A stretch of 64,000 nt of DNA. Source: RAM1 sp041905405. GTDB taxonomy: Bacteria > Pseudomonadota > Gammaproteobacteria > Burkholderiales > Burkholderiaceae_C. Below are positions 17,435 through 26,324 of this stretch, piece after piece. A model generated the notes under the pieces. That model saw only the letters and a list, made by a program, of their open reading frames with translations. It was not told the DNA's origin and did not search any database. The position numbers and the translations under genes are program-made. Positions within the stretch are counted from its first letter, which is position 1, and each line of letters starts with the position of its first letter. The stretch covers positions 1-64,000 of the forward strand of contig JAYRLC010000012.1 in NCBI GenBank assembly GCA_041905405.1, written 5' to 3'.

Positions 17435-17845
17435 TCAGGCCGCATGGCGCTGCATGCGGTGGCGCAGCTGGGGTGCTGCGGGGCGGGGCCGGCGCGGCGC
17501 CAGCCGGTCGAAGCGTGCCAGGAACCGGCCTGCCGTCGTCTGGCAGCGGGCCCGCGCTATGCCGTTGAACAGCGCCTCGCGCAGCTCCAGCAGCCGCTCG
17601 ATGCTGGTGGCGCGCTGCACGCGGCGGCGCAGGCGGTCTGGCTCCGCGCCGGTGCAAACGGCCAGGGACGTCAGCACAAAGCCGCGCAGCGTCTCCAGTT
17701 GCCGGGCGCTGCCTGCCTGGCCCGTGAGCCACCGGCCAGGCCACCCGCTGGTCGCGGCCTGCCAGGCCGAATCCAGAAATTGCGACACGGAAGGAAAAGT
17801 TCGCGCAAAGCCTGGCGCGTGGGTGTGCAGCGGCTGCGTATTCAT
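17435..17845 (-). CDS. Hypothetical protein
   Basis: 136 residues, no family recognised. ATG 17845 has GGGAG upstream, supporting expression. The N-terminal part is moderately hydrophobic (FPSVSQFLDSAWQAATSG). The middle is helical with LETLRGFVLTSLAVCTGAEP and RRVQRATSIERLLELREALF. The last 35 residues are rich in Arg and Pro and may be poorly ordered. There is no signal peptide. It is 91 bp upstream of the AraC gene on the same strand and could be in one transcript with it. Confidence 0.5.
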   Translation of the reverse strand: MNTQPLHTHAPGFARTFPSVSQFLDSAWQAATSGWPGRWLTGQAGSARQLETLRGFVLTSLAVCTGAEPDRLRRRVQRATSIERLLELREALFNGIARARCQTTAGRFLARFDRLAPRRPRPAAPQLRHRMQRHAA

Positions 17846-17992
17846 GATCGTGCTCCCTGGGGTTGTTGATGGGAGTGATCATTCCGCCCAGCCCGCAGGG
17901 CGGCCATGCGGCAAAGGCTGTCATTGCATGTCCATTCGGCGTGGCTGGGGCGTTGGCATGCCCGTGCAGCCCGCGGGGTATGTCCGGACGGC

Positions 17993-18898
17993 TCAGCGCC
18001 TGCGAAGCCCCAGCCAGATCACCGCGCCCACCACGACCAGCGCCCCGGCCACCTGCACCGGCGCGATGGCCTGGCCCAGCACCAGCCAGGCCAGGACCAG
18101 GGCGAACACGGGCTCCACATTCATGATGGCGCTGTTGCCCACCACGCCCAGGCGCGGCAGCACGGTGAACATGATGGTGAAGGCCGTGCCGTACAGGAAG
18201 GTGAGCGCGGCCAGCCCGCCCCAGCCGGCCGGCGCCGTGGGCAGGTGAAAGCTGCCCTGCAGGCCGACGGTGGCCAGCGCCACCACGCCCGCCAGGGCCA
18301 TGGTGGTGGCGGTGCGCACGCGCCCGTCCAGGTCGCCGGCCTCATGCTGCGTCAGCACCAGCGCCAGGCCAAAGGTGCCCGCAGCGGCGAGCGCGAACGC
18401 CACGCCCGCGCCGATGCGGCCCCACTGGCCCGCCGCGCCCAGGCCCGACGCGGCGCCGAACACGTCCAGCGCCAGCGCCAGCCCCGCCAGGATCACGGGC
18501 ATGGCCATGACCAGCGCGCGTTCGGGCCGCTGGCGGTACAGCAACGCGGACCAGAGTGCCGTCCACAGCGGGTAGGTGTTGAACGCCAGCAGCGCCAGCG
18601 CCACGGGCAGCCGCGCCACGGCCGAGTACAGGCACAGGCTCTGGATGCCGATCAGCAGGCCAATCGCCGGCAGGAAGCGCCTGTGCCGCGCGGTGAACAC
18701 CACGCGCACGCGCTGCGCGGCCAGGATCGCCACGATGACCAGCGCCGTCACCGTGCTGCGGAACACGACCGCCGTTGCCACGTCGACCCCATGGTTGAAG
18801 GCGACGCGCGCGGCCACATGGTTGGCGCCCATCATGAGCGCGATGAGCAGCAGCGTGGCGAAGGCGGTCGCGCTGAGGGCGCGGGTGGCGGGGGACAT
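17993..18898 (-). CDS. EamA-family DMT transporter
   Basis: 301-residue inner-membrane exporter-like protein with about ten helices. Blocks: LLLIALMMGANHVAARVAFN, RSTVTALVIVAILAAQRV, ALLAFNTYPLWTALWSALLY and NVEPVFALVLAWLVLGQ, the usual last-repeat motif. ATG 18898 overlaps by one base the stop of the PIN toxin gene, so it is the third gene of the antitoxin-toxin transcript. An earlier in-frame start would overlap the toxin by 70 bp. The substrate is unknown. Confidence 0.83.
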   Translation of the reverse strand: MSPATRALSATAFATLLLIALMMGANHVAARVAFNHGVDVATAVVFRSTVTALVIVAILAAQRVRVVFTARHRRFLPAIGLLIGIQSLCLYSAVARLPVALALLAFNTYPLWTALWSALLYRQRPERALVMAMPVILAGLALALDVFGAASGLGAAGQWGRIGAGVAFALAAAGTFGLALVLTQHEAGDLDGRVRTATTMALAGVVALATVGLQGSFHLPTAPAGWGGLAALTFLYGTAFTIMFTVLPRLGVVGNSAIMNVEPVFALVLAWLVLGQAIAPVQVAGALVVVGAVIWLGLRRR

Positions 18899-19335
18899 CA
18901 GGGCAGGCTGGACAGATGGGCTTGCGCCGCTTTGGCCAGTTTGTCGTCGAAGGTGGCCAGCGGGCATTGCAGTTCGGCGGCCAGCCAGAGGTAGCTGGCG
19001 TCGTAGGCCGAGAGGTTGTACTGCATCGCCAGCGCCGCCACCGCCTGAACGTCCATGCGGTGCAGGGTGACGTCCAGCCGCCCTGCCTCGGCCAGGCCGG
19101 TGGCCGCATGGCCTTCGCCGCGGCGCTGCTTCTTCACGGCGACGCTGGCTATTTCGGCCTGCAAGACGTTGGGCGCATGCAGCGAGCGCCCTTCAAGGCG
19201 TTCAACCGCTTGCGCGCGCCATTCCTCGTTGAAGACGATGCCGGCGAGCGTGCTGCAGTCCACCACCAAGGGTGGCAAAGGCAGGTAGCGCGCGGGCGGC
19301 TCGGCCACGTACAGGGTCGGGTGGCCGGTGCTCAT
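18898..19335 (-). CDS. PIN-domain ribonuclease toxin (VapC/FitB-like)
   Basis: 145 residues. The PIN fold carries the acidic metal-binding residues in order: Asp in LVVDCSTLAGIVFNEEW, Glu in LHAPNVLQAEIASVAVK, Asp in LSAYDASYLWLAAELQCPLA and Asp in TFDDKLAKAA. PIN toxins cleave tRNA or rRNA when freed from their antitoxin. A 22-residue N-terminal extension precedes the first strand. The gene overlaps its antitoxin by 4 bp (ATGA), typical of vapBC order. Confidence 0.85.
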   Translation of the reverse strand: MSTGHPTLYVAEPPARYLPLPPLVVDCSTLAGIVFNEEWRAQAVERLEGRSLHAPNVLQAEIASVAVKKQRRGEGHAATGLAEAGRLDVTLHRMDVQAVAALAMQYNLSAYDASYLWLAAELQCPLATFDDKLAKAAQAHLSSLP

Positions 19336-19652
19336 CGGCTGTCGCGGTCTTCGCGGATCAGGTCAATGCTGGAAACCTGGTCCTTGATGGGCTCGGGAAA
19401 GCGCATCTTCAACTCAGCGGCAATCTGCTCGATGCTCTTCCAGCCCTGCCGCACGATGGGGAATCCCTGCTTGTCGTAACCGGTGATGCGGGGCCGGCCG
19501 GGGTCGCCGGGCAGCGGCGCGCCGGTGTCCAGCGCGGCCTGCTCGATGATGGCCATGAGCTCGCCCTGCAGCGAACGGTGGTTGCGGGCAGCCCGTTGGC
19601 GCAGCACTTCGGCCAGGCTCTCAGGCACATCCTTGATGGACAGATTGGGCAT
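19332..19652 (-). CDS. FitA-like ribbon-helix-helix antitoxin
   Basis: 106 residues starting at ATG 19652. Residues 1-40 (MPNLSIKDVPESLAEVLRQR, then NHRSLQGELMAIIEQA) are the FitA/Arc ribbon-helix-helix DNA-binding domain. The C-terminal half (GWKSIEQIAAELKMRFPEP) is the likely toxin-neutralising tail. It overlaps the PIN toxin by 4 bp and has a palindromic operator directly upstream, fitting autoregulation. It is longer than most FitA proteins (about 80). Confidence 0.83.
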   Translation of the reverse strand: MPNLSIKDVPESLAEVLRQRAARNHRSLQGELMAIIEQAALDTGAPLPGDPGRPRITGYDKQGFPIVRQGWKSIEQIAAELKMRFPEPIKDQVSSIDLIREDRDSR

Positions 19653-19654
19653 GA

Positions 19655-19688
19655 TTTGACTCCAATGAGAATCCATTATGGAGCCAAA
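19655..19688. promoter_or_regulatory. Palindromic operator of the toxin-antitoxin operon
   Basis: TTTGACTCCA at 19655-19664 and TGGAGCCAAA at 19679-19688 are inverted copies with one mismatch, separated by 14 AT-rich bases. The site ends three bases before the antitoxin start and so overlaps the likely promoter and ribosome-binding region, as in ribbon-helix-helix autoregulated loci. Confidence 0.65.
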
Positions 19689-19699
19689 TTGGCGATTCA

Positions 19700-20674
19700 T
19701 CAATATAAATTGCGTACTTTCGCGTGCAATCGGCTCAACCCCAGCAGGGCGTCCGTGAACGGCGTGGGCACGCCGGTCAGCGCGCCCAGCTCCTTCACCA
19801 CCGTCACCAGCGCGTCCAGCTCGACGGCGCGGCCGGCTTCCACGTCCTGCAGCATGGACGTTTTGAACGCGCCCAGCTTCATCGTGACCTTGTGGCGGTC
19901 CTCGGGCTGCTGGTCGATGGGGATGCCGATGCGCGCGCCGATCTCTTTGGCCTCCAGCATCACGCTGGAGATGAAGCCGCGCACCAGGTCGTCGCCCATG
20001 ATCAGGTCGGTGGTGGCGCCGGTCATGGCGCTGACCGGGTTGACGGTCATGTTGCCCCACAGCTTGTACCAGGCGTCTTTCTGGATCTGTTCGGACAGCA
20101 CGGCCTCGAAGCCGGCCTTGCCCAGCAGCGCGGTGAGCTGTTGCACGCGCGCGGTCTTCTCGCCCGACGGCTCGCCGACGATCAGCTTGTTGCCGAAGTG
20201 CTGTTTGACGTGGCCGGGGCCGTTCAGCGAACAGCTCGCATGCACCACGCAGCCGATGATGTGACGGCCGGGGATTGCCGCGGCAATCGCGCCATCCGGG
20301 TCCACGGCCTTCAGGCGCGTGCCGGCCAGCGGGCCGCCAAAGCCTTCAAAGAACCACCAGGGCACGCCGTTCATGGCCGTGAGCACCAGGGTGTCAGGCC
20401 CGATCAGCGGGGCGATGGCCTGCGCCACACCGGCCATGGCCGGCGCCTTGACGGCCACCACGACGAGGTCCTGCACGCCCAGGTCGGCCGGGTTGGCGCT
20501 CGCGCGCACGGGCACGGCCGATGTGGCGCCGCTGCTCTCCAGGCGCAGGCCGTCGGCCTGGATCGCCTTGAGCGTGTCGCCACGCGCGACCACGCTCACG
20601 TCACAACCGGCCTGCGCCAGGCGCACGCCGATCCAGCCGCCAATCGCGCCGGCGCCGTAAATGCATACCTTCAT
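19700..20674 (-). CDS. PanE/ApbA-family 2-dehydropantoate 2-reductase-like protein
   Basis: 324 residues. The NADP-binding motif is MKVCIYGAGAIGGWIG (Gly7, Gly9, Gly12). The family Lys lies in VAVKAPAM, and the C-terminal ApbA_C domain has WYKLWGNMTVNPVSAMTGAT and a later EARIG-like substrate loop. Housekeeping PanE makes pantoate for CoA, but this copy is the last gene of a catabolic operon, so it more likely reduces a 2-keto acid in that pathway. ATG 20674 is chosen from the Rossmann start; the aldolase-like gene lies 25 bp upstream. Confidence 0.8.
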   Translation of the reverse strand: MKVCIYGAGAIGGWIGVRLAQAGCDVSVVARGDTLKAIQADGLRLESSGATSAVPVRASANPADLGVQDLVVVAVKAPAMAGVAQAIAPLIGPDTLVLTAMNGVPWWFFEGFGGPLAGTRLKAVDPDGAIAAAIPGRHIIGCVVHASCSLNGPGHVKQHFGNKLIVGEPSGEKTARVQQLTALLGKAGFEAVLSEQIQKDAWYKLWGNMTVNPVSAMTGATTDLIMGDDLVRGFISSVMLEAKEIGARIGIPIDQQPEDRHKVTMKLGAFKTSMLQDVEAGRAVELDALVTVVKELGALTGVPTPFTDALLGLSRLHAKVRNLY

Positions 20675-20699
20675 GGGAAACTGTCCGGGTTGAAAAACT

Positions 20700-21473
20700 T
20701 CAGTGCTTGTAGCTGTCGTCGATGCGGTCCACGCGCCGCACCAGCGCGTCGAACACGTCCTGGCCCGCGCCGAACTTCGCGTCGAACTGGAACGAGTCGT
20801 GCGTGGTCTTGCGCGCCACATCGGCCGGCACCGGGATGGCCGGGCCCAGCGCCGCCTGCGTGACCTGCACGTCGCAGGCGCGCTGCAGCGTCCACAGCCG
20901 CACCAGCGTGAGCGGCAACGTGGGCCCTGCGGCCAGCAGCCCGTGGTTGCGCAGGATCAGCAGGGGCTTGCTGCCCATGCTGGCCAGCAGGCGCGGCGCT
21001 TCGTCGGCATGCACGGTGATGCCTTCGAAGTCGTGGTAGGCCACCATGCCGTCCAGCTGCGCCGAATAGAAGTTGTTCTGCGCCAGGCCCCCCTGCGTGC
21101 AGGCCACGGCCAGGCCGTTGGTGGTGTGCGTGTGCATGACACAGTGCGCGCCATCCACGTTGTCGTGGATGGCCGCGTGAATGGTGAACCCCGCCGGGTT
21201 CACCGGCCAGGGGTTGTCATCCAGCTTGTTGCCCTTGATGTCGATCTTGAGCAGGTTGCTGGCCGTGACCTCGCTGTAGTGCAGGCCAAAGGGGTTGATG
21301 AGGAACTGCTTCTGCCCGCCCGTCACGCTGTCGGGCAGCCGCACCGTGATGTGGTTGTAGATCATCTCGGTCCAGCCCAGCATGTCGAAGATGCGGTAGC
21401 ACGCGGCAAGCTGCACGCGGGCGGCCCATTCGTCGGGATGCATGGCGGGTTTGAGTACGGCGTTCATCATCAA
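20700..21473 (-). CDS. Class II aldolase/adducin-family protein
   Basis: 257 residues. Zinc-site histidines are visible in MHTHTTNG and NHGLLAAG. The fold markers GWTEMIYNHITVRLP and FLINPFGLHYSEVTASNLLK match the subgroup annotated as class II aldolase/adducin in Betaproteobacteria. Enzymes of the family cleave or decarboxylate sugar acids or phosphates (fuculose aldolase, ribulose epimerase-like). Here it sits between a Bug receptor and a PanE-like reductase with 15- and 25-bp gaps. The exact reaction is not determinable. Confidence 0.8.
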   Translation of the reverse strand: MMMNAVLKPAMHPDEWAARVQLAACYRIFDMLGWTEMIYNHITVRLPDSVTGGQKQFLINPFGLHYSEVTASNLLKIDIKGNKLDDNPWPVNPAGFTIHAAIHDNVDGAHCVMHTHTTNGLAVACTQGGLAQNNFYSAQLDGMVAYHDFEGITVHADEAPRLLASMGSKPLLILRNHGLLAAGPTLPLTLVRLWTLQRACDVQVTQAALGPAIPVPADVARKTTHDSFQFDAKFGAGQDVFDALVRRVDRIDDSYKH

Positions 21474-21488
21474 CTCCAGTTGGCGGGA

Positions 21489-22475
21489 TCAGGCCTCTGC
21501 CGTGAACCCCACTTGTTTCACAATCGGCGCCCATTTGGCGGTGTCGCGCTTGACCAGCTCGGTCAGCTCGGCGGGGGTGGACGACATGGCTTCCAGGCCG
21601 AACGTGGCCAGGCCGTCCATCACGTCTTTCTGCGCGAGCGCGTTCTTCATGGACGTGTTCAGGCGGGTCACCAGGTCGGGCGACGCCTTGGCCGGCAGGA
21701 AGAATGCGAACCACTCGCTGTGCGTGGCGTTCTTGATGCCCTGCTCCTCGAACGTGGGCACGTCGGGGGCAAAGCGGCTGCGCTTGGCGCCGGACACGCC
21801 CAGGATGCGCACCTTGCCGGTGGACAGGTGCTGCGTGATGTCGCCGATGGGGCCCGACACGGCCGACACGTTGCCGCCCAGCAGGTCCAGCATGGCCGGC
21901 TGCGTGCCGCGGTAGGCGGCGTGCTTCAGGTCCACGCCTGCGTTCTTGCCCAGCAGCGCGCCGATGAAGTGCGGTGTGGAGCCGGCGGCCGGCGAGCCGA
22001 AGTTGGCGCCCAGCGGGTTGGCCTTGGCCCAGGCCAGGAAGTCGGGCACGGACTTCACGCCCAGCGGCACGGCCGGACCGACCGCGAAGCCGAAGTCGAA
22101 CAGGCAGCCCAGCGTCACGGGCGTCAGGTCCGTGAGCGGCTCGTACGCCAGCTTCTTGTAGATGTGCGGGTAGATCGTGAGGATGGAGGTCGGCGTCTGC
22201 AGGATGTGGCTGCCGTCAGGGGCCGCCGCCTTGACGGTCTGCACGGCGATCTGGCCGCCCGCGCCGGTCTTGTTCTCGACCACGGCGGTCTTGGCGAAGT
22301 CGCCCTGCAGCTTCTGCGCGACGCGGCGGCAGATCGTGTCGGACGTGCCGCCGGCGGCAAAGCCCGTGATGATCTTTGTGTTCTCCAGGGCCTGGGCGAA
22401 GGCCGATTGGCCCAGGCTGGCGAGGAAAGCGGAAGCGCCAGCGGACTGCAGGACTTGGCGACGCGAAAAGCTCAT
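21489..22475 (-). CDS. Bug-family tripartite tricarboxylate transporter substrate-binding protein
   Basis: 328 residues starting at ATG 22475. A twin-arginine-like signal (MSFSRRQVLQSAGASAF) runs to about residue 27. The mature protein has the Bug motifs ITGFAAGGTSDTICRRVAQK, VENKTGAGGQIAVQ and a Pro-Gly-rich ligand loop. Bug proteins bind carboxylates or aromatic acids in the periplasm. No TctA/TctB membrane genes are nearby, which is usual for the expanded Bug families of Burkholderiales. It is embedded in the catabolic operon, so its ligand may be a substrate of that pathway. Confidence 0.88.
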   Translation of the reverse strand: MSFSRRQVLQSAGASAFLASLGQSAFAQALENTKIITGFAAGGTSDTICRRVAQKLQGDFAKTAVVENKTGAGGQIAVQTVKAAAPDGSHILQTPTSILTIYPHIYKKLAYEPLTDLTPVTLGCLFDFGFAVGPAVPLGVKSVPDFLAWAKANPLGANFGSPAAGSTPHFIGALLGKNAGVDLKHAAYRGTQPAMLDLLGGNVSAVSGPIGDITQHLSTGKVRILGVSGAKRSRFAPDVPTFEEQGIKNATHSEWFAFFLPAKASPDLVTRLNTSMKNALAQKDVMDGLATFGLEAMSSTPAELTELVKRDTAKWAPIVKQVGFTAEA

Positions 22476-22521
22476 GGTTTGTCTCCGTGGTGGATAAAAA
22501 AGGAACCGCGAGTCTAGGCTT

Positions 22522-24261
22522 TCACGACGCGTCGCGCATCCAGACAACCCCGCCCGAGTGCGTCACCGCGCCCTGGTGGCTGGGGCGCACCGTGGCTGCG
22601 TACTTTTCCAGTAAGCCGCCGCGTGGCGCGGCCGGCTGGGTCATGCCCGTCAGGCGCGCCTGGATTTGCTCAGGTGTCAGGTCCACCGTGATGCTGCGTG
22701 CGTTCGCCGTGGCGTCGATCCGCACGATGTCGCCGTCGCGCAGCGCCGCGATCGGCCCGCCGTCGGCCGCTTCAGGCCCCGCGTAGCCGATGCACAGCCC
22801 GCGCGTCGCGCCCGAGAAGCGCCCGTCGGTCAGCAGCGCCACCTTGTCGCCCATGCCCTGGCCGTACAGCAGAGCGGTGATGCCCAGCATCTCGCGCATG
22901 CCGGGGCTGCCGCGCGGGCCTTCGTTGCGGATCACGATCACGTCGCCGGGCTGGTAGCGCATCTGCTGCACGGCGGCCTGCGCCTCTTCCTCGTTCTCGA
23001 ACACGCGGGCCGGGCCGGTGTGCACCAGCGCCTTCAGGCCCGCGGTCTTCAGCAGTGCGCCGTCGGGGCACAGGTTGCCCTTGAGCACGGCCAGCCCGCC
23101 GTCGCGGCTCAGGGGCTCCTCCAGCCGGCGCACGACGCGGCCGTCGGGATCGGCGGCGTCCTCGACCTCTTGCGCCAGCGTGCGGCCGGTGAAGGTCAGC
23201 GCGTCGCCATGCAGATAGCCGCCGCGCAGCAGCTCGCGCAGGATCACCTGCGCGCCGCCGATGTAATACACGTCGCGCGCCAGGTACTTGCCGCCGGGGC
23301 GCAGGTCGCCGATCAGCGGCGTGCGCGCAAAGACTTCGGCCACATCGTCCAGGTGGAAGGCGATGCCGGCCTCGTGCGCAATCGCCGGGATGTGCAGCGC
23401 GGCATTGGTCGAGCCGCCGGTGGCCGACACGATGGCGCAGGCGTTCTCCAGCGCCTTGCGCGTGACGATGTCGCGCGGCAGCGGGCCGCCGCCGTTGACG
23501 CTGGCCATCACGGCCGTCATCAGCGTGCGGGCCGTGCGGCGCATCAGCGGCGCGCGTTCGCTGAAAACCGCGGGCACCATGCTGGAGCCGATGGGCGCCA
23601 GGCCGATGGCCTCGGACACCATGCCCATGGTGTTGGCCGTGAACTGGCCCGCGCAGGCGCCGGCCGTGGGCAGGCAGGCCTGGCTCATGGCCTTGAGTTC
23701 GGCGTCAGTCGCATCGCCGGCCAGCACCTTGCCGATGGTCTCGTAGGTGTCCACGACGTTCAGGTCGCGCCCGTCCACCCCGGGCATCTGCCCCGGCAGC
23801 GCCGAGCCGCCGTGCACGAACACGCTGGGCACGTTGCAGCGGACCATGCCCATCATCAGCCCCGGCAGGTTCTTGTCGCAGGCGCCGATGGCAAAGATGC
23901 CGTCCCACTGGTGGCCGCGTGTCGACGCCTCCACGCTGTCGGCGATCAGCTCGCGCGAGATCAATGAGAAGCGCATGCCCGAATGCGCCATGGTCAGCCC
24001 GTCGCTGACCGACACCACGGGACATTCGTGCGGCATGCCGCCGGCGGCGTAGATGCCGGTCTTGGCATGCTGGGCCTGGTCGCGCAGGTTCATGTTGCAC
24101 GGGCTCATTTCGCCGCCCGTGTGGAACACGCCCACGTGCGGGCGCGTGATGTCGTCCTCGTCCTGGCCCAGCGCGTGCAGGAAGCTGCGCGTGGTGGCGC
24201 GGATCGTGCCTTCGTAGATCGTGGCGGAGCGGAACTTGTCCGCCTTGCTGTTCTCGCTCAT
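22522..24261 (-). CDS. IlvD/Edd-family dehydratase
   Basis: 579 residues. Fe-S cluster cysteines are Cys55 (GGEMSPCNMN), Cys128 (IGACDKNLPG) and Cys203 (TAGACAGQFT). The active-site segment is ATGGSTNAALH. The family contains dihydroxy-acid dehydratase (ilvD), phosphogluconate dehydratase and sugar-acid dehydratases. Because it lies 5 bp after hpaI in a catabolic operon rather than with ilv genes, a sugar-acid or hydroxy-acid dehydratase role is as likely as branched-chain synthesis. The start MSENSKADKFRSATIYEG fits the family. Confidence 0.85.
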   Translation of the reverse strand: MSENSKADKFRSATIYEGTIRATTRSFLHALGQDEDDITRPHVGVFHTGGEMSPCNMNLRDQAQHAKTGIYAAGGMPHECPVVSVSDGLTMAHSGMRFSLISRELIADSVEASTRGHQWDGIFAIGACDKNLPGLMMGMVRCNVPSVFVHGGSALPGQMPGVDGRDLNVVDTYETIGKVLAGDATDAELKAMSQACLPTAGACAGQFTANTMGMVSEAIGLAPIGSSMVPAVFSERAPLMRRTARTLMTAVMASVNGGGPLPRDIVTRKALENACAIVSATGGSTNAALHIPAIAHEAGIAFHLDDVAEVFARTPLIGDLRPGGKYLARDVYYIGGAQVILRELLRGGYLHGDALTFTGRTLAQEVEDAADPDGRVVRRLEEPLSRDGGLAVLKGNLCPDGALLKTAGLKALVHTGPARVFENEEEAQAAVQQMRYQPGDVIVIRNEGPRGSPGMREMLGITALLYGQGMGDKVALLTDGRFSGATRGLCIGYAGPEAADGGPIAALRDGDIVRIDATANARSITVDLTPEQIQARLTGMTQPAAPRGGLLEKYAATVRPSHQGAVTHSGGVVWMRDAS

Positions 24262-24266
24262 GGTGC

Positions 24267-25088
24267 TCAGTACGTCTTGCTCGGCGCCACGGCCTGGATG
24301 CCGGACTTGAACGACGCCGCCAGCGCCGTGGTGGCGCGCACCAGCAGCGTGGTGTCCAGCCCCACGGCCACGAACAGTGCGCCCATGTCCAGGTACTTGC
24401 GCGCCGTGGCTTCGTCCACCGACAGGATGCCGGGCGCCTTGCCCGCGCGCAGGATGCGCGCAATGCCGTCGGCAATGGCTGCCTGCACCTCGGGGTGGCC
24501 GGGGTTGCCCACATGGCCCATGGACGCCGACAGGTCGGCCGGGCCGATGAACACGCCGTCCACGCCTTCGGTGGCGGCAATGGCTTCCAGGTTGTCCAGC
24601 GCCGCGCGCGTTTCCACCTGCAGCAGCAGGCAGGTCTGGGCGTTGGCCTCGTGCGCGTAGCGCGCGATGCGGCCCCAGCGCGACGCGCGCGCGCCTGCCA
24701 TGCCGCGGATGCCGCCCTTGCCGTCGTCCTGCGGGTAGCGCGCGCAGCGCACGATCTCGGCGGCCTGCTCGGGCGTGTCCACCATGGGGATCAGCAGCGT
24801 CTGGATGCCGATGTCCAGGTACTGCTTGATCAGCGCCTGCCCCACGTGGCCGTGGCCCATGGGCAGCCGCGCGATGGCGTGCGAGTCCGGGTAGGCCGCG
24901 ATGGTCTGGGCCTGCTGCAGCGTGGTGCGCAGGTCATTGGGCGCATGCTCGCCGTCGATCAGCAGCCAGTCAAAACCCGCGCCGGCGCAGATCTCGGTGG
25001 CGTAATGGTCGGCCAGGCTCAGCCACAGGCCGATCTGGGGGCGCTTGTCGGCCAGGGCCTGCTTGAAGGGGTTCACGGGGGTGTGCAT
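24267..25088 (-). CDS. hpaI: 4-Hydroxy-2-oxoheptane-1,7-dioate aldolase HpaI
   Basis: 273-residue class II pyruvate aldolase, last step of the homoprotocatechuate pathway, giving pyruvate and succinate semialdehyde. Motifs: IGLWLSLADHYATEICAGAG, FDWLLIDGEHAPND, metal-binding Glu in LLQVETRAALDN, and Asp in GVFIGPADLSASMG. Length and order match E. coli HpaI. It lies 21 bp downstream of hpaH and 5 bp upstream of the IlvD-like gene. Confidence 0.94.
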   Translation of the reverse strand: MHTPVNPFKQALADKRPQIGLWLSLADHYATEICAGAGFDWLLIDGEHAPNDLRTTLQQAQTIAAYPDSHAIARLPMGHGHVGQALIKQYLDIGIQTLLIPMVDTPEQAAEIVRCARYPQDDGKGGIRGMAGARASRWGRIARYAHEANAQTCLLLQVETRAALDNLEAIAATEGVDGVFIGPADLSASMGHVGNPGHPEVQAAIADGIARILRAGKAPGILSVDEATARKYLDMGALFVAVGLDTTLLVRATTALAASFKSGIQAVAPSKTY

Positions 25089-25109
25089 GAGGCTTGTCTC
25101 TCTTCTGTC

Positions 25110-25913
25110 TTAGACGAACTTGAACTCGAAGCGGCCCAGGGCGCCGTAGTCGGCGTCGAACACGTCGCCCTTCTTCGCGGCGACGGGGCGCGTGAACGAG
25201 CCGGCCAGCACGACCTCGCCCGCGTCCAGGGATTCGCCCCAGGGCGCGAGCTTCTGCGCGAGCCACGCCACGCCGATGGCCGGGTGGCCCTGCACGCCGG
25301 CGGCCAGGCCCGTTTCTTCCACCGCGCCGTTCTGGCGCAGGATGGCGCCGCACCAGGGCAGGTCCACCGAACGCGGCGCGACGCGGTGGCCGCCCAGCAC
25401 GATGCCGGCGTTGGCCGCGTTGTCGCTGATCGTGTCGAACACCTTGCGCATGACCTTGGTGTGGCGGTCGAACTGCTCGATGCGCGAGTCGATGATTTCG
25501 ATGGCGGGCGTCACGTAGTCGGTCGCGTCCAGCACGTCGTCCACGGTGACCTTGACGCCCTGCAGTTTCTTCTTGAGCACGAAGGCGAGCTCGACCTCGA
25601 CGCGCGGCGCAATGAAGCGCTGCGTGGGAATGTCGCCGGGCGTGAAGAACATGTCGTCCAGCAGCGTGCCGTAGTCGGGTTCGTCGATCTGGCTTGAGAT
25701 CTGCATGGCGCGCGAGGTCAGCCCGATCTTGTGGCCCAGGACCTTGCGCCCCTCGGCGATCTTCATGGCGACCCAGGCGCGCGAGACGGCATAGCCGTCC
25801 TCGATGGTCATGCCGGGAAAGCGTTTTGAGAAATGCTCGACCTGAATGCGCGATTTTTCACTCTGGTCGAGTTCGGTGGCGAGCTGCTGGATGGTGGATA
25901 CGTCGAGGGTCAT
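25110..25913 (-). CDS. hpaH: 2-Oxo-hept-3-ene-1,7-dioate hydratase HpaH
   Basis: 267 residues, fumarylacetoacetase-fold hydratase that adds water to 2-oxohept-3-enedioate. Blocks: AVSRAWVAMKIAEGRKVLGH, KIGLTSRAMQISSQIDEPDY, FIAPRVEVELAFVLKKKLQG, YVTPAIEIIDSRIEQFD and QNGAVEETGLAAGVQGHP. It overlaps hpaF by 4 bp at its start. Full length compared with E. coli HpaH (267). Confidence 0.94.
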   Translation of the reverse strand: MTLDVSTIQQLATELDQSEKSRIQVEHFSKRFPGMTIEDGYAVSRAWVAMKIAEGRKVLGHKIGLTSRAMQISSQIDEPDYGTLLDDMFFTPGDIPTQRFIAPRVEVELAFVLKKKLQGVKVTVDDVLDATDYVTPAIEIIDSRIEQFDRHTKVMRKVFDTISDNAANAGIVLGGHRVAPRSVDLPWCGAILRQNGAVEETGLAAGVQGHPAIGVAWLAQKLAPWGESLDAGEVVLAGSFTRPVAAKKGDVFDADYGALGRFEFKFV

Positions 25914-26311
25914 TTGAATAGCGGGTGAATGTTGCTGTGCTTTCCGTCGAAGACCTGGCTGGGACTTTCGTCCACGTTCACGGTCACACCGATCAGACGC
26001 TCGGCCATCAATGGATCGAAATGGGCTTTTGCTGCTGCAAGGACCGCATCGCCCGCCCGCTTCTGCGTTGCGGCCGAGCGCCCCGCACCCATGCGCAGGT
26101 TCAGGTACACGAACGCATAGTCCCGTTGCCCGTCGGCCACCGCATAGTGCGCCGCCGGATACGCCAGCACGCGCGTCCCGCCGGTGGGGAACACCTGTTT
26201 GCCGTCCTCATCGCGCACGGCCAGCATGGTGTCGGCCAGCGCGCGGCACAGCGCCGTCATGTCGGCCTGCGTGTCCAGGTTGGGCGTGTAGAGGATGACC
26301 AGGTGCGGCAT
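25910..26311 (-). CDS. hpaF: 5-Carboxymethyl-2-hydroxymuconate delta-isomerase HpaF
   Basis: 133-residue tautomerase-superfamily trimeric isomerase. Pro2 (MPHLVILYTPNLD) is the expected catalytic base after Met removal. Further markers are GTRVLAYPAAHYAVADG, FVYLNLRMGAGRS and the C-terminal LIGVTVNVDESPSQ. It converts carboxymethyl-hydroxymuconate to the oxopentene-tricarboxylate. It overlaps hpaH by 4 bp and is 13 bp after hpaD. Confidence 0.92.
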   Translation of the reverse strand: MPHLVILYTPNLDTQADMTALCRALADTMLAVRDEDGKQVFPTGGTRVLAYPAAHYAVADGQRDYAFVYLNLRMGAGRSAATQKRAGDAVLAAAKAHFDPLMAERLIGVTVNVDESPSQVFDGKHSNIHPLFK

Positions 26312-26324
26312 GGCGGTCGCGGCC

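Noticed and set aside
22522..24261. Housekeeping ilvD
   Set aside because: Not excluded, but placement 5 bp after hpaI and ahead of a Bug receptor makes a catabolic role at least as likely, so no ilvD symbol was given.
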